Assembly (NCBI GenBank): GCA_902513935.1
Contig: CABXOR010000019.1
Span: 1 to 30,013 of the forward strand
Reading direction: 5' to 3'
DNA from: an uncultured SAR324 cluster bacterium
GTDB taxonomy: Bacteria; SAR324; NAC60-12
DNA length: 30,013 nt
In this document: in pieces, positions 1 through 7,769 of the stretch
How positions within the stretch are numbered: the stretch's first letter is position 1
Layout: each line of letters begins with the position of its first letter
Made by a program: the position numbers and the translations under genes
Notes under the pieces: generated by a model
Told to the model about the DNA's origin: nothing
Seen by the model: only the letters and a program-made list of their open reading frames with translations
Database searches by the model: none

Positions 1-10
1 AGGTGCCAAG

Positions 11-541
11 TTGAAAAATAATTTTTATGCTAAATGGATTTTCGGGGCAATTTATTCAGATTCATGTTGGCTGGAACAAGCCAAAGAACAGTTGGAAAAG
101 CAGAACTGGAAAATTCAGCTCCAATCTTCGGAATTCACTTTTGACCAAACGGATTATTATGCATCAGAAATGGGCACTAGGTTGAAACGCCGTTTCTTGA
201 GTGTCAGTGGTATTTACAGCTTGGAATCATCTGCTGATTGGAAATTAAGAATGATGGAAATTGAAAATCAGTTCAGACGCAACGGTAAGAGGGGAATAAA
301 CTTGGATCCCGGTTTTCTTGATTTACACCGAGTTGTATTACTTTCCGGAAAAGAAGGTCCGCAAAAAATTTATCTGCGGGATGGAGTATGGGCAGATCTT
401 GTTTTGCTGAAAAACAAAGGGGGATATGGAGATTTAGCATGGACATTTCCTGATTTGCGGGATGGTCGTTATAATGATTTTTTTTTGAAGGTTCGTGCAG
501 AGTTTAAGGAAGAAAAATCTCTCAGCTCAAATATTTCATGA
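11..541 (+). CDS. DUF4416 family protein
   Basis: This 176-residue cytoplasmic protein has no signal peptide or membrane segment. It matches the DUF4416 pattern as I know it: an N-terminal motif of the type 'GAIYSD', a central 'YYASEMG' followed by basic residues, then 'NLDPGFLDLHRVVLLSGK', 'KIYLRDGVWADL', and a C-terminal 'WTFPDLRDGRYNDFFLKVR'. The family has no established biochemical role, so none is assigned. The TTG start is preceded by AGG at positions 1-3 with a 7-base gap, which supports it, but the upstream context is cut off by the window edge. It lies 115 bases upstream of the likely miaA start and may be cotranscribed with it. Confidence 0.8.
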   Translation: MKNNFYAKWIFGAIYSDSCWLEQAKEQLEKQNWKIQLQSSEFTFDQTDYYASEMGTRLKRRFLSVSGIYSLESSADWKLRMMEIENQFRRNGKRGINLDPGFLDLHRVVLLSGKEGPQKIYLRDGVWADLVLLKNKGGYGDLAWTFPDLRDGRYNDFFLKVRAEFKEEKSLSSNIS

Positions 542-656
542 AGTAAGGCCATTTTTCAGGGAGGGTCTGAGAAAATTAGGGTCTTTTGAAAATAAATTAA
601 GTTTAGTTCACGTTAAGAATTATTTACAAAATCATTTAGTAGTTTATAAATATTCA

Positions 657-1577
657 ATGGAAATCTTTCCAAAAATTGTTGTGGTAGCCGGACCAACGGC
701 AAGTGGAAAAAGTGATTTGGCACTTCGACTGGCTCAGGAATTTGATGGAGAATTAATTTGTTCTGATTCAATGCAAGTATACCGACAAATGGATATCGGA
801 ACTGCTAAACCAACTGGGGATGTTCAAAAAATAGTTCCGCATCATCAACTAAATCTTATTGATCCAGATGAATCATATTCTGCCGGAAAATATGCAAGGG
901 ATGCTTCCAGTATTATTGAGGAGGTTGCGGCACGAAAACGTCTGCCGATATTGGTAGGGGGTACAGGTTTGTATTATCGTGCACTGATGTACGGGATCAG
1001 TAAAATTCCATCAATTCCAGAAAAACATAGAAAAAAAGTGACAGGCTGGCATTCTGAACATGGAACAAACTATTGTTGGAAAGAACTGCAAAAACTTGAT
1101 CCGGAAGGTGCTGTGCGTCTGCATCCAAATGACACTGCAAGAATTTTACGCAGTCTGGAAGTAGTGCTTTCAACAGGAACAACTCTAGCAGCATTTCAAC
1201 ATGATAAACCGTTTGCGGAAGCTAAATATACTTTTCATGCAGTTGCGCTTGAATGGGAACGTGATGTTCTCTATGAACGTATAAATCAGCGTACATACAT
1301 CATGCTGGAGTCAGGATGGATTACAGAAGTGGAGAAACTGTTGACCCGTTATTCTCCTGAACTAAAACCTCTTCAGGCAATTGGTTATCGGGAGGTTATT
1401 CAGCATCTTCAAAACAATTTGGAATGGGGCGCGATGGTCAAAGAAATACAAAAAAGAACTCGGCAATATGCGAAACGACAAATGACCTGGTTCCGTAATG
1501 AAAATAATATCGGATGGCATAAACCTGGTGACATTGACCAAATCTTGGATAAGATCAAAGTTTACCTTGAAAAATAG
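657..1577 (+). CDS. miaA: tRNA dimethylallyltransferase MiaA
   Basis: MiaA transfers a dimethylallyl group from DMAPP to N6 of A37 in tRNAs reading UNN codons, giving i6A37. The P-loop GPTASGKS is at residues 12-19, the catalytic-region motif 'SDSMQVYR' at 36-43, then 'GGTGLYYRAL', and near the C-terminus 'RQYAKRQMTWFRN', which is typical of the family. An open frame runs in from position 495, but the family homology begins at the ATG at 657, giving 306 residues, a normal MiaA length. The longer N-terminus would overlap the DUF4416 gene and resembles nothing. I see no clear Shine-Dalgarno before 657. miaB, which acts on the product of this enzyme, is 560 bases downstream. Confidence 0.95.
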   Translation: MEIFPKIVVVAGPTASGKSDLALRLAQEFDGELICSDSMQVYRQMDIGTAKPTGDVQKIVPHHQLNLIDPDESYSAGKYARDASSIIEEVAARKRLPILVGGTGLYYRALMYGISKIPSIPEKHRKKVTGWHSEHGTNYCWKELQKLDPEGAVRLHPNDTARILRSLEVVLSTGTTLAAFQHDKPFAEAKYTFHAVALEWERDVLYERINQRTYIMLESGWITEVEKLLTRYSPELKPLQAIGYREVIQHLQNNLEWGAMVKEIQKRTRQYAKRQMTWFRNENNIGWHKPGDIDQILDKIKVYLEK

Positions 1578-1655
1578 ATGTTTTTAGAGGCAGAATGAGA
1601 GGATTGATTTCAACTTAAATTTATAACAATCATTAAAAAAACTAAAGGAGCCTTT

Positions 1656-2045
1656 GTGAAAACCTATACCGTTGATCATCAAAACTACCATATATTCAAA
1701 ACTGGAATTGGTGCAAAAAAACAATTTGTTCATTTCCAGTGGGGAAAGTTCGATTTCAGAATGAGCTTTATCATCTTAACAAATATAAAACAGGACAATC
1801 CTGAAAAGACAATTTCTGCAAAAAACGGCAGTAAATATTTAATAGAGAAATTTGAAGTTCTCTACCAGAACGAATGGTATGAGTTCATAAAACCAACTGC
1901 TCATGGTATGCAGTTAGAAGAAACTCTTTGGCACAGAAACGGACAAGATTATTACGTGGAATTTCCTAAAGATCTCATTAGTGTGGCGTTGGAGATTTGT
2001 GCAGAAGAGCTAGAGCTGAAAGTCCTCCAGGACGTGGCAGCTTAA
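1656..2045 (+). CDS. hypothetical protein between miaA and miaB
   Basis: I do not recognise this 129-residue protein. The GTG start is well supported by a strong Shine-Dalgarno, AAAGGAG at 1644-1650, 5 bases upstream. The sequence has no signal peptide or membrane span. It is rich in aromatic residues and alternating beta-like segments ('KFEVLYQNEWYEFIKP', 'NGQDYYVEFPKDL'), and ends in an acidic helix ('LEICAEELELKVL'). It sits 78 bases after miaA and 92 before miaB on the same strand, so it may be cotranscribed with two genes of one tRNA modification pathway. That position is the only hint of function. Confidence 0.75.
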   Translation: MKTYTVDHQNYHIFKTGIGAKKQFVHFQWGKFDFRMSFIILTNIKQDNPEKTISAKNGSKYLIEKFEVLYQNEWYEFIKPTAHGMQLEETLWHRNGQDYYVEFPKDLISVALEICAEELELKVLQDVAA

Positions 2046-2137
2046 AAGAGTAAGTGATTTACAAAAACCAAAAATATTTATTGTAACGCCCTGTCCATGA
2101 GTTGAACAATAATTAACCAATTATTACAAATACAGTA

Positions 2138-3502
2138 ATGGAAGAAGCTTCCCAAAACACGGAAACTGTTAAGAAAGTTTTTATTCAAACTTACGGTTGT
2201 CAAATGAACGAATATGACACCGAAAAAATGTTTGAAGTTCTCAAGCATCAAAATTACTTTCAAACAGACTCACGGGAAGATGCAGATTTAATTATTCTCA
2301 ATACCTGCTCTATCCGTGAAAAAGCTGAAAATAAGGTTTACAGTGAATTGGGCCGCTTAAGGAAACTTAAATCCGTTAAACCTGAGCTGAAAATTGGTGT
2401 CGGTGGATGTGTGGCTCAACAGGAAGGTAAGGAAATTTTACGTAGGGAAGTTAGCGTTGATTTTGTTTTTGGAACGGATAATTTGTTTGAACTTCCTGAA
2501 ATGCTCAAAAAAGTCAGCCGAGGTCAAGAAATAATTCAAACAAAACGACATGCTCGGCAGAAAGTGCGCAATTTCATTCCGGAATATGCATTTCAACAAA
2601 CTCAACATCACGGAATCAAAGCACATTTGGCAATTACAAAGGGCTGTAACAACCATTGTTCTTTTTGTGTTGTACCATTTACACGCGGAATAGAAGTCAG
2701 CCGTGAACCAGAAAATATTTTAGCAGAGGCACAGCGTCTCACTTCTGCTGGAACAAGGGAAATTTGTTTGCTGGGTCAAAATGTAAATTCTTACAAGGCT
2801 AACGGAGTGGATTTTGTAGAGCTTTTACACCGCTTGGATGAGCTTGAAAATTTGCAACGTCTGCGTTTCATTTCTCCACATCCAAAAGATTTTCATGAAG
2901 AATTAGCTGATGCATTTGTAACTTTACCCTCTCTCTGCGAACAAATGCATCTGCCTCTGCAATCCGGATCTGATCGGATACTTCGTAGAATGAGACGCTG
3001 GTACACGATGGAAACGTTTTATGAAAAAGTGGCTATGTTGCGTAATCGACTTCCTGAGGCTACGCTTTCTACAGATTTGATTGTAGGTTTTCCCGGAGAA
3101 ACAGAGGAAGAGTTTGAAATGACAATGGAGGCAGTCAGTACCATACGTTTTGATCTAATTTATTCGTTTAAATATTCAACTCGTCCAGGAACCCGTGCTG
3201 CAGAATATCCTGAACATCTTACAGATAATGTGAAATCAAAGCGGCTTCAAATTTTACTTGAAACCCAGAGAAAAATCGTACAGGAAAAAAATGAAGCCCT
3301 GGTTGGATCCATTCAAGAGGTACTGGTTCAAGGGAAACATTACCGCAAAAATTCTGTCACCGGACGTACACAAGGTAACCACTCAGTTCACATAAACGAT
3401 TCCTGTGCTATAGCAGGAGACCTTTTGTCTGTTCGTATCACGGGTGTACTTCACAATTCCTTAGAAGCTGAAATTATTTCCAAGAGTACTGTTTTAAGTT
3501 GA
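2138..3502 (+). CDS. miaB: tRNA-2-methylthio-N6-dimethylallyladenosine synthase MiaB
   Basis: MiaB is a radical-SAM methylthiotransferase that converts i6A37 to ms2i6A37. The N-terminal UPF0004 domain carries the three auxiliary-cluster cysteines: C21 in 'TYGCQMN', C57 in 'NTCSIREKAENK' and C91 in 'GGCVAQQEG'. The radical-SAM motif CxxxCxxC is C170-C174-C177 ('CNNHCSFC'). 'GQNVNSY' and 'MHLPLQSGSDRILRRMRR' follow, and the last 70 residues look like a TRAM RNA-binding domain. At 454 residues the length is normal. 'MHLPLQSGSD' and the C21/C57/C91 set separate it from RimO less decisively than the 'TYGCQMNEYD' start, which is characteristic of MiaB. Confidence 0.96.
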   Translation: MEEASQNTETVKKVFIQTYGCQMNEYDTEKMFEVLKHQNYFQTDSREDADLIILNTCSIREKAENKVYSELGRLRKLKSVKPELKIGVGGCVAQQEGKEILRREVSVDFVFGTDNLFELPEMLKKVSRGQEIIQTKRHARQKVRNFIPEYAFQQTQHHGIKAHLAITKGCNNHCSFCVVPFTRGIEVSREPENILAEAQRLTSAGTREICLLGQNVNSYKANGVDFVELLHRLDELENLQRLRFISPHPKDFHEELADAFVTLPSLCEQMHLPLQSGSDRILRRMRRWYTMETFYEKVAMLRNRLPEATLSTDLIVGFPGETEEEFEMTMEAVSTIRFDLIYSFKYSTRPGTRAAEYPEHLTDNVKSKRLQILLETQRKIVQEKNEALVGSIQEVLVQGKHYRKNSVTGRTQGNHSVHINDSCAIAGDLLSVRITGVLHNSLEAEIISKSTVLS

Positions 3503-3990
3503 TTTTATTAATAACCAGATTGGTCTCAAGGTTTTTTCCAAGATTTGCTGGGTGTATGTGACCTTTATCTTATTTGGTTTGGGGACGTGTCAGTGGATTC
3601 GGTGGGGTGCGAGGTGATAATTTGCGTCCGCATAATTCATGATCACTGTAATTTATTACACGGCGCAAAGGTGGTTTTTCAGAAATGTGAATACAACTGT
3701 CTCCATAATTTTTCCAGACTGTTGCGCTGCAGCCCAACACAGTTGTTGTACCTGCCACGAAAATAATTTTAATAAAATATCTGCGAATGGAAAATTTTAT
3801 AAATAGAAATAATGACTTTGTTGGAAATAACATGGAAAAAATTCGCAGTTTGAAGAATCTTAGGATTATTCTTGTATAAGTCAAACGTTTGTCCGAGCTA
3901 AAAATCTAGCTATTGTTTTAACTCACTATAAATAATTCTGGTGTTTATCTGGAAGAGCAATCTGGATGCCACGTTTTTTAAATCTGATAT
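3503..3990. other. intergenic region, 488 bases
   Basis: This AT-rich spacer lies between miaB and the FIST gene. The only content I can defend is a possible small lipoprotein gene on the minus strand at 3570-3884, listed separately. A short stem (AACC at 3512 with GGTT at 3529) followed by a T-run just after miaB could be a weak terminator, but I do not call it. No tRNA, repeat array or known riboswitch is visible. Confidence 0.5.
3570..3884 (-). CDS. possible small lipoprotein
   Basis: This open frame is 104 codons from a TTG, or 87 from the ATG at 3833. It reads as a basic and hydrophobic leader ending in 'VAGTTTVLGCSATV', where VLGC resembles a lipobox with the cysteine as acylation site. 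The mature part would be about 53 residues, with two more cysteines and a proline-rich tail ('RTPPNPLTRPQTK'). No good Shine-Dalgarno precedes either start. I recognise no homologue. The lipobox and the otherwise empty 488-base gap are the only support, and a chance frame in AT-rich DNA remains quite possible. Confidence 0.35.
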   Translation of the reverse strand: MTYTRIILRFFKLRIFSMLFPTKSLFLFIKFSIRRYFIKIIFVAGTTTVLGCSATVWKNYGDSCIHISEKPPLRRVINYSDHELCGRKLSPRTPPNPLTRPQTK

Positions 3991-5187
3991 TTGCGAGTGA
4001 TTGTGAACCGAATTGGTGTAGGTGTTTCAAAAGAGACTGATCCGGATGTTGCAATTGCAGAAGTATTGCACTCAGCAGTCAAACAGGCAAAACTTCCAAA
4101 AGTGAATTGGGTGCTGACTTTTTTTACTCCTGCACATTTTATCCATGCAGGACGTCTGCATGAATTGATTAGGGAGCAAACAAATTGTGATTGTATCACC
4201 GGTTGCAGCGGAATGGGAGTGCTTTCAGTACTAGGAGAAATCTCAAGTGGTCCAGGATTGGTTTTAATGGCGGGCTATACTCCGGAGCTACGTCCGCTCG
4301 CGATAGCGAAATACCAGGAACTTGAACACAGTGCTGGGGTTACTCAACAATTCCGTGAAACACTTGAGAACTTTGGTGGTGAGAAACCGCTATTTTTCTT
4401 CTTTCCGGATGTTTATCAGCATCAGCCGCACAATTTTATCAATATGTTTAATTTTCTCAAAAACCATCCGTCTGTATTTGGGGCAGGATCTTGTAATGAC
4501 GGCAGCCATGAAACTTCCATTCAATTTGGTCCAGATATTGTTACTCTCAATGGTGCAGGTGGATTAGCCTTAGACGGTGTGACTGAGTTTAGTGCAGGAG
4601 TAACACAGTCCTGTGCGACATTCGAAGAGCCAATGTTTATCACCGAAACAAAAGACGATCTAATCCTTTCACTCGATGGGAAACCCGCTTTAGAAGTGTT
4701 TAACGAAGTAGCTACTGAATTGGGATTTTCAAATTTGGAGTTGGCAGCACAGCAACTGTTGCTAAGTTTCCCCCTTGATCCTGAGCAGCCTGTTTTCACT
4801 GGAGAAGGCTCTATGGCCCGACATGTAACCAGGATTGACGCGGCATCCCAAGGCATCAGCACATCACAAATTGTTCACGAGGGCGGAGTTGTTTCTTTTG
4901 CCTATCGCAACAATGCAACTGCTGAACAAGATTTGCAGGCAATGCTTTCCCGTTTGAAAAACAAAAATACGAATACACCAACTTTTGGAATTTATTTTAA
5001 TTGCGCATCTCGGGGCGAAGCGCTTTATGGACGACAAAATGTGGATACGCAATTAATTAGGGAAACGCTGGGAGAGTTTCCTCTGATAGGTTTTTTTGGA
5101 GGTTATGAGTTGGCGCAAATGCCACAAGGAGTAAAGTTATACACTTATACTGGCGTTCTTGTTTTGGTTTATCTAGAAAATAAATAA
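3991..5187 (+). CDS. FIST domain sensor/signal-transduction protein
   Basis: This 398-residue soluble protein matches the FIST_N plus FIST_C architecture (F-box and intracellular signal transduction), a predicted small-ligand sensory module. The N-terminal half has 'GCSGMGVL' and 'GPGLVLMAG'. The middle has 'VFGAGSCNDG'. The C-terminal half ends with the characteristic 'IYFNCASRGEALYG', 'PLIGFFGGYELAQM' and 'YTGVLVL'. It stands alone, without a fused GGDEF, kinase or methyl-accepting domain. The start is ambiguous: TTG at 3991, or GTG at 3997 or 4003. None has a strong Shine-Dalgarno. Neighbouring genes do not reveal its output partner. Confidence 0.88.
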   Translation: MRVIVNRIGVGVSKETDPDVAIAEVLHSAVKQAKLPKVNWVLTFFTPAHFIHAGRLHELIREQTNCDCITGCSGMGVLSVLGEISSGPGLVLMAGYTPELRPLAIAKYQELEHSAGVTQQFRETLENFGGEKPLFFFFPDVYQHQPHNFINMFNFLKNHPSVFGAGSCNDGSHETSIQFGPDIVTLNGAGGLALDGVTEFSAGVTQSCATFEEPMFITETKDDLILSLDGKPALEVFNEVATELGFSNLELAAQQLLLSFPLDPEQPVFTGEGSMARHVTRIDAASQGISTSQIVHEGGVVSFAYRNNATAEQDLQAMLSRLKNKNTNTPTFGIYFNCASRGEALYGRQNVDTQLIRETLGEFPLIGFFGGYELAQMPQGVKLYTYTGVLVLVYLENK

Positions 5188-5328
5188 CTAAACCCGGCAA
5201 GAACCGCTTAAATTAAGTGAATATTTGTACATATAAAACCAAATAGAAAAATACCAAAAAAGAACCAGGTATTACCGATGATTGTCAGTTTTCCATAAGA
5301 AAAAGTTTACTATAGTCAAAGGGTTATT

Positions 5329-5895
5329 TTGAAAAACGTACTGTATCGTTCTGCCAAATCTGTGGCTAAAAAGAGAGTTCTATTTTCGAATTATTTTTTT
5401 GGGATTGCAATTGCTCTGTTGCTGTCCGGATGCGGTTATGTAATTGAAGGTAGTAATCCGGTACTGCCTAACGAAGCACAAACTCTTGCACTTCTTCCCA
5501 TCCAAAATCAGACGTTTAAAGCAGGTTTGGAAACAGATTTGGTTGAGCAACTGAGTCGCTTGTTGCGCTCAAACAGTTCGGTAAAAATGTTGAATTCAGG
5601 ACAGGCGGATCTCAGACTGAAAATTACTTTGCTAAAATTGAAAACAAGTTCCTCAGGATTGAGCAAAGATCAGATTTCATCAGGTGTGAGAGCGATATTA
5701 CAAGGTGAGGTAATTTTGGAAGACATGCGTACTGGAAGTAAGGTGTGGGAGGAAAAAATGCTCCAAGTTAAGCTTTCTGAATTCGGAGGCAATGATTCAG
5801 ACACTGTTTCAAGTATTTCACTTTCTGGAAGCATACGTGAATTAATCAAACAATTTGCAAAAAAACTTTATAATCGCCTCTTTACCACTTTCTAA
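5329..5895 (+). CDS. lptE: LPS-assembly lipoprotein LptE
   Basis: LptE is the outer-membrane lipoprotein that plugs the LptD barrel and helps insert lipopolysaccharide. The 188-residue precursor has a basic N-terminus, a hydrophobic segment at about 19-33 and a lipobox 'LLSGC' with acylated C35. The mature start 'CGYVIEGSNPVLPNEAQTLA' and the following 'LLPIQNQTFKAGLETDLVEQL' follow the pattern of delta-type LptE proteins ('CGYRF...I.V..F.N.T...GLE..LT..L'). The rest alternates beta strands and helices, as expected. The start is TTG. LptE sequences diverge widely, so the family call is good but not absolute. It shows the cell has an LPS outer membrane. Confidence 0.82.
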   Translation: MKNVLYRSAKSVAKKRVLFSNYFFGIAIALLLSGCGYVIEGSNPVLPNEAQTLALLPIQNQTFKAGLETDLVEQLSRLLRSNSSVKMLNSGQADLRLKITLLKLKTSSSGLSKDQISSGVRAILQGEVILEDMRTGSKVWEEKMLQVKLSEFGGNDSDTVSSISLSGSIRELIKQFAKKLYNRLFTTF

Positions 5896-6054
5896 TTTAT
5901 GCTATAAGTATGAAACCCGCATATACTAAACGCATTCATAAAAATGACAGCATATTACAAAAAGATCATATTTGAAAATCGCATCCATTTTTTATTAGTG
6001 AAAGCTTCTGTTTAGTATAAAAACAGTCAATCCACATGTTGTAAAAAAACAAGC
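5896..6054. repeat. 10-base inverted repeat and related short direct repeats upstream of the acyl-CoA synthetase
   Basis: TATACTAAAC at 5922-5931 is the exact reverse complement of GTTTAGTATA at 6010-6019. Between them lie two similar nonamers, CGCATTCAT (5931-5939) and CGCATCCAT (5980-5988). The arrangement fills the 159-base gap before the acyl-CoA synthetase gene. It could be a paired regulator-binding site or the closing stem of a transcribed leader. I cannot tell which. Confidence 0.4.
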
Positions 6055-7677
6055 ATGCATGACTCATTTGAAACCGGTCTTCCGCAAAATTCTGCAAATT
6101 ACACTCCCCTTTCACCGATTACATTCCTAAAACGTACTGCCTTCGTCCATCCGCATCGCACTTCTGTAATTCATGGGAAGCATCGTTGGACCTGGGTGGA
6201 AACATACATCCGATGTTGCAGACTTGCTTCAGCCTTGAGTAAACGTGGTATAGGCAAGGGTGATACAGTGTCTGTAATGGCTCCAAATATTCCGGCTATT
6301 TTTGAAGCACATTTTGGAGTGTTGATGACAGGAGCTGTTTTAAACACTCTAAATATACGGATGGAAGCAGAAACGCTAGCTAATATTTTTGAGCATGCGG
6401 AAACAAAAGTTTTACTAACTGACCGGGAATTTTCTCCACAGATCAAAGTGGCTTTATCCAAAGTGAAGCGGGACATCCTGGTGATTGACATTGATGATCC
6501 GGAAACGGATTCCGGAGAATATTTGGGTATGCTTGAATATGAAGCTTTTTTGACAGAGGGTGATCCGGAATTTGAAGCAGTGCTGCCGGAAGACGATTGG
6601 CAGGCGGTTTCACTGAATTACACATCCGGAACAACTGGAATTCCGAAAGGTGTAGTTTACCACACACGCGGAGCTTATCTGCTGGCAACCGGGAATGTGT
6701 TGGCCTGGGAAATGCCTCACCGTCCTGTATATCTCTGGACTCTGCCGATGTTTCATTGCAACGGCTGGTGTTTCCCGTGGACAATCACAATGCTGGGGGG
6801 GACACATGTCTGTTTGAGAAAAGTAACTGCAAAAAACATTTATAAATCCATTGCGGAACACCATGTTACTCATTTTTGCGGTGCACCGGTTGTGATGAAC
6901 ATGATCAGCAATGCGCCAGAAGAAGAGCAGCGGGAATTGCCGCACAGAGTAAAAATTATGACGGCTGCCGCACCGCCGCCGCCGACTGTTATTGCCAAAA
7001 TGGAAGAAGCCGGTTTTAATGTTACACATGTTTATGGGCTGACGGAAGTTTATGGTCCGGCTGTTGTATGTGAATGGCAGGAGACTTGGAACGAAAAAGA
7101 CAAAACAACTCAAGCACAACTCAAAGGCAGGCAGGGCGTGCGTTATCATGTGCTGGAAGGATTGACAGTTGCGAATCCGGAAACACTGGAACCTGTTCCG
7201 GCTGACGGTGAAACAATGGGAGAAGTATTGATGAAGGGAAATATAGTCATGAAGGGCTATTTCAAAAATCCTGAAGCGACAGCACAAGCTTTTGCAGGCG
7301 GCTGGTTCCATTCCGGAGACATCGGAGTACTGCATCCGGATGGTTACATTGAGTTGAAAGACCGCAGCAAAGACATCATTATTTCTGGTGGAGAAAATAT
7401 CAGCAGTGTTGAAATTGAAAACGTTCTCTATCAGCATCCTGATATTCTTGAAGCTGCCGTAGTGGCTCGTCCGGATAAAAAATGGGGTGAAGTTGTCTGC
7501 GCTTTTGTTTCATTGAAAACCGGTTGTTCGCTAAATGAACAGAAGGTGATCGAGTTTTGCAGGACAAAAATGTCCGGATACAAAATTCCCAAATACGTTG
7601 TTTTTTGTGCACTTCCTAAAACTTCCACCGGAAAAATTCGCAAATCTGTCTTGCGAGAGCAGGCAAAAAAGTTATAG
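6055..7677 (+). CDS. AMP-forming fatty acyl-CoA synthetase
   Basis: This 540-residue adenylate-forming enzyme activates a carboxylic acid to its acyl-CoA through an acyl-AMP. The ANL-family motifs are clear: the phosphate-binding 'YTSGTTGIPKGVVYH', 'YGLTEVYGP', 'GWFHSGDIGVLHPDGYIELKDR', 'SKDIIISGGENIS', and the C-terminal catalytic lysine in 'PKTSTGKIRK'. Length and motif wording fit the group of medium/long-chain synthetases that includes AlkK, plant AAE-type enzymes and the methylmercaptopropionyl-CoA ligase DmdB. Substrate cannot be decided from sequence alone. The ATG at 6055 is the chosen start. Local GC is visibly higher than in flanking genes (for example the run encoding APPPP near 6970), but the gene is intact. 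Confidence 0.93.
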   Translation: MHDSFETGLPQNSANYTPLSPITFLKRTAFVHPHRTSVIHGKHRWTWVETYIRCCRLASALSKRGIGKGDTVSVMAPNIPAIFEAHFGVLMTGAVLNTLNIRMEAETLANIFEHAETKVLLTDREFSPQIKVALSKVKRDILVIDIDDPETDSGEYLGMLEYEAFLTEGDPEFEAVLPEDDWQAVSLNYTSGTTGIPKGVVYHTRGAYLLATGNVLAWEMPHRPVYLWTLPMFHCNGWCFPWTITMLGGTHVCLRKVTAKNIYKSIAEHHVTHFCGAPVVMNMISNAPEEEQRELPHRVKIMTAAAPPPPTVIAKMEEAGFNVTHVYGLTEVYGPAVVCEWQETWNEKDKTTQAQLKGRQGVRYHVLEGLTVANPETLEPVPADGETMGEVLMKGNIVMKGYFKNPEATAQAFAGGWFHSGDIGVLHPDGYIELKDRSKDIIISGGENISSVEIENVLYQHPDILEAAVVARPDKKWGEVVCAFVSLKTGCSLNEQKVIEFCRTKMSGYKIPKYVVFCALPKTSTGKIRKSVLREQAKKL

Positions 7678-7769
7678 TCTTGTGAAGGTAACTTTAGGTC
7701 TGTCCTATTATGAATCAAAAAATTCAACTGGTTTTGCCGGATTCAATAAATTTTCTTTCAAAATAGAAA

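Noticed and set aside
495..656. 54-residue N-terminal extension of MiaA
   Set aside because: It overlaps the DUF4416 gene, has no family similarity, and the normal MiaA length is reached from the ATG at 657.
6610..7437. 275-codon open frame on the minus strand
   Set aside because: It is a shadow of the acyl-CoA synthetase. The translation is rich in Cys, His and Arg and shows no domain.
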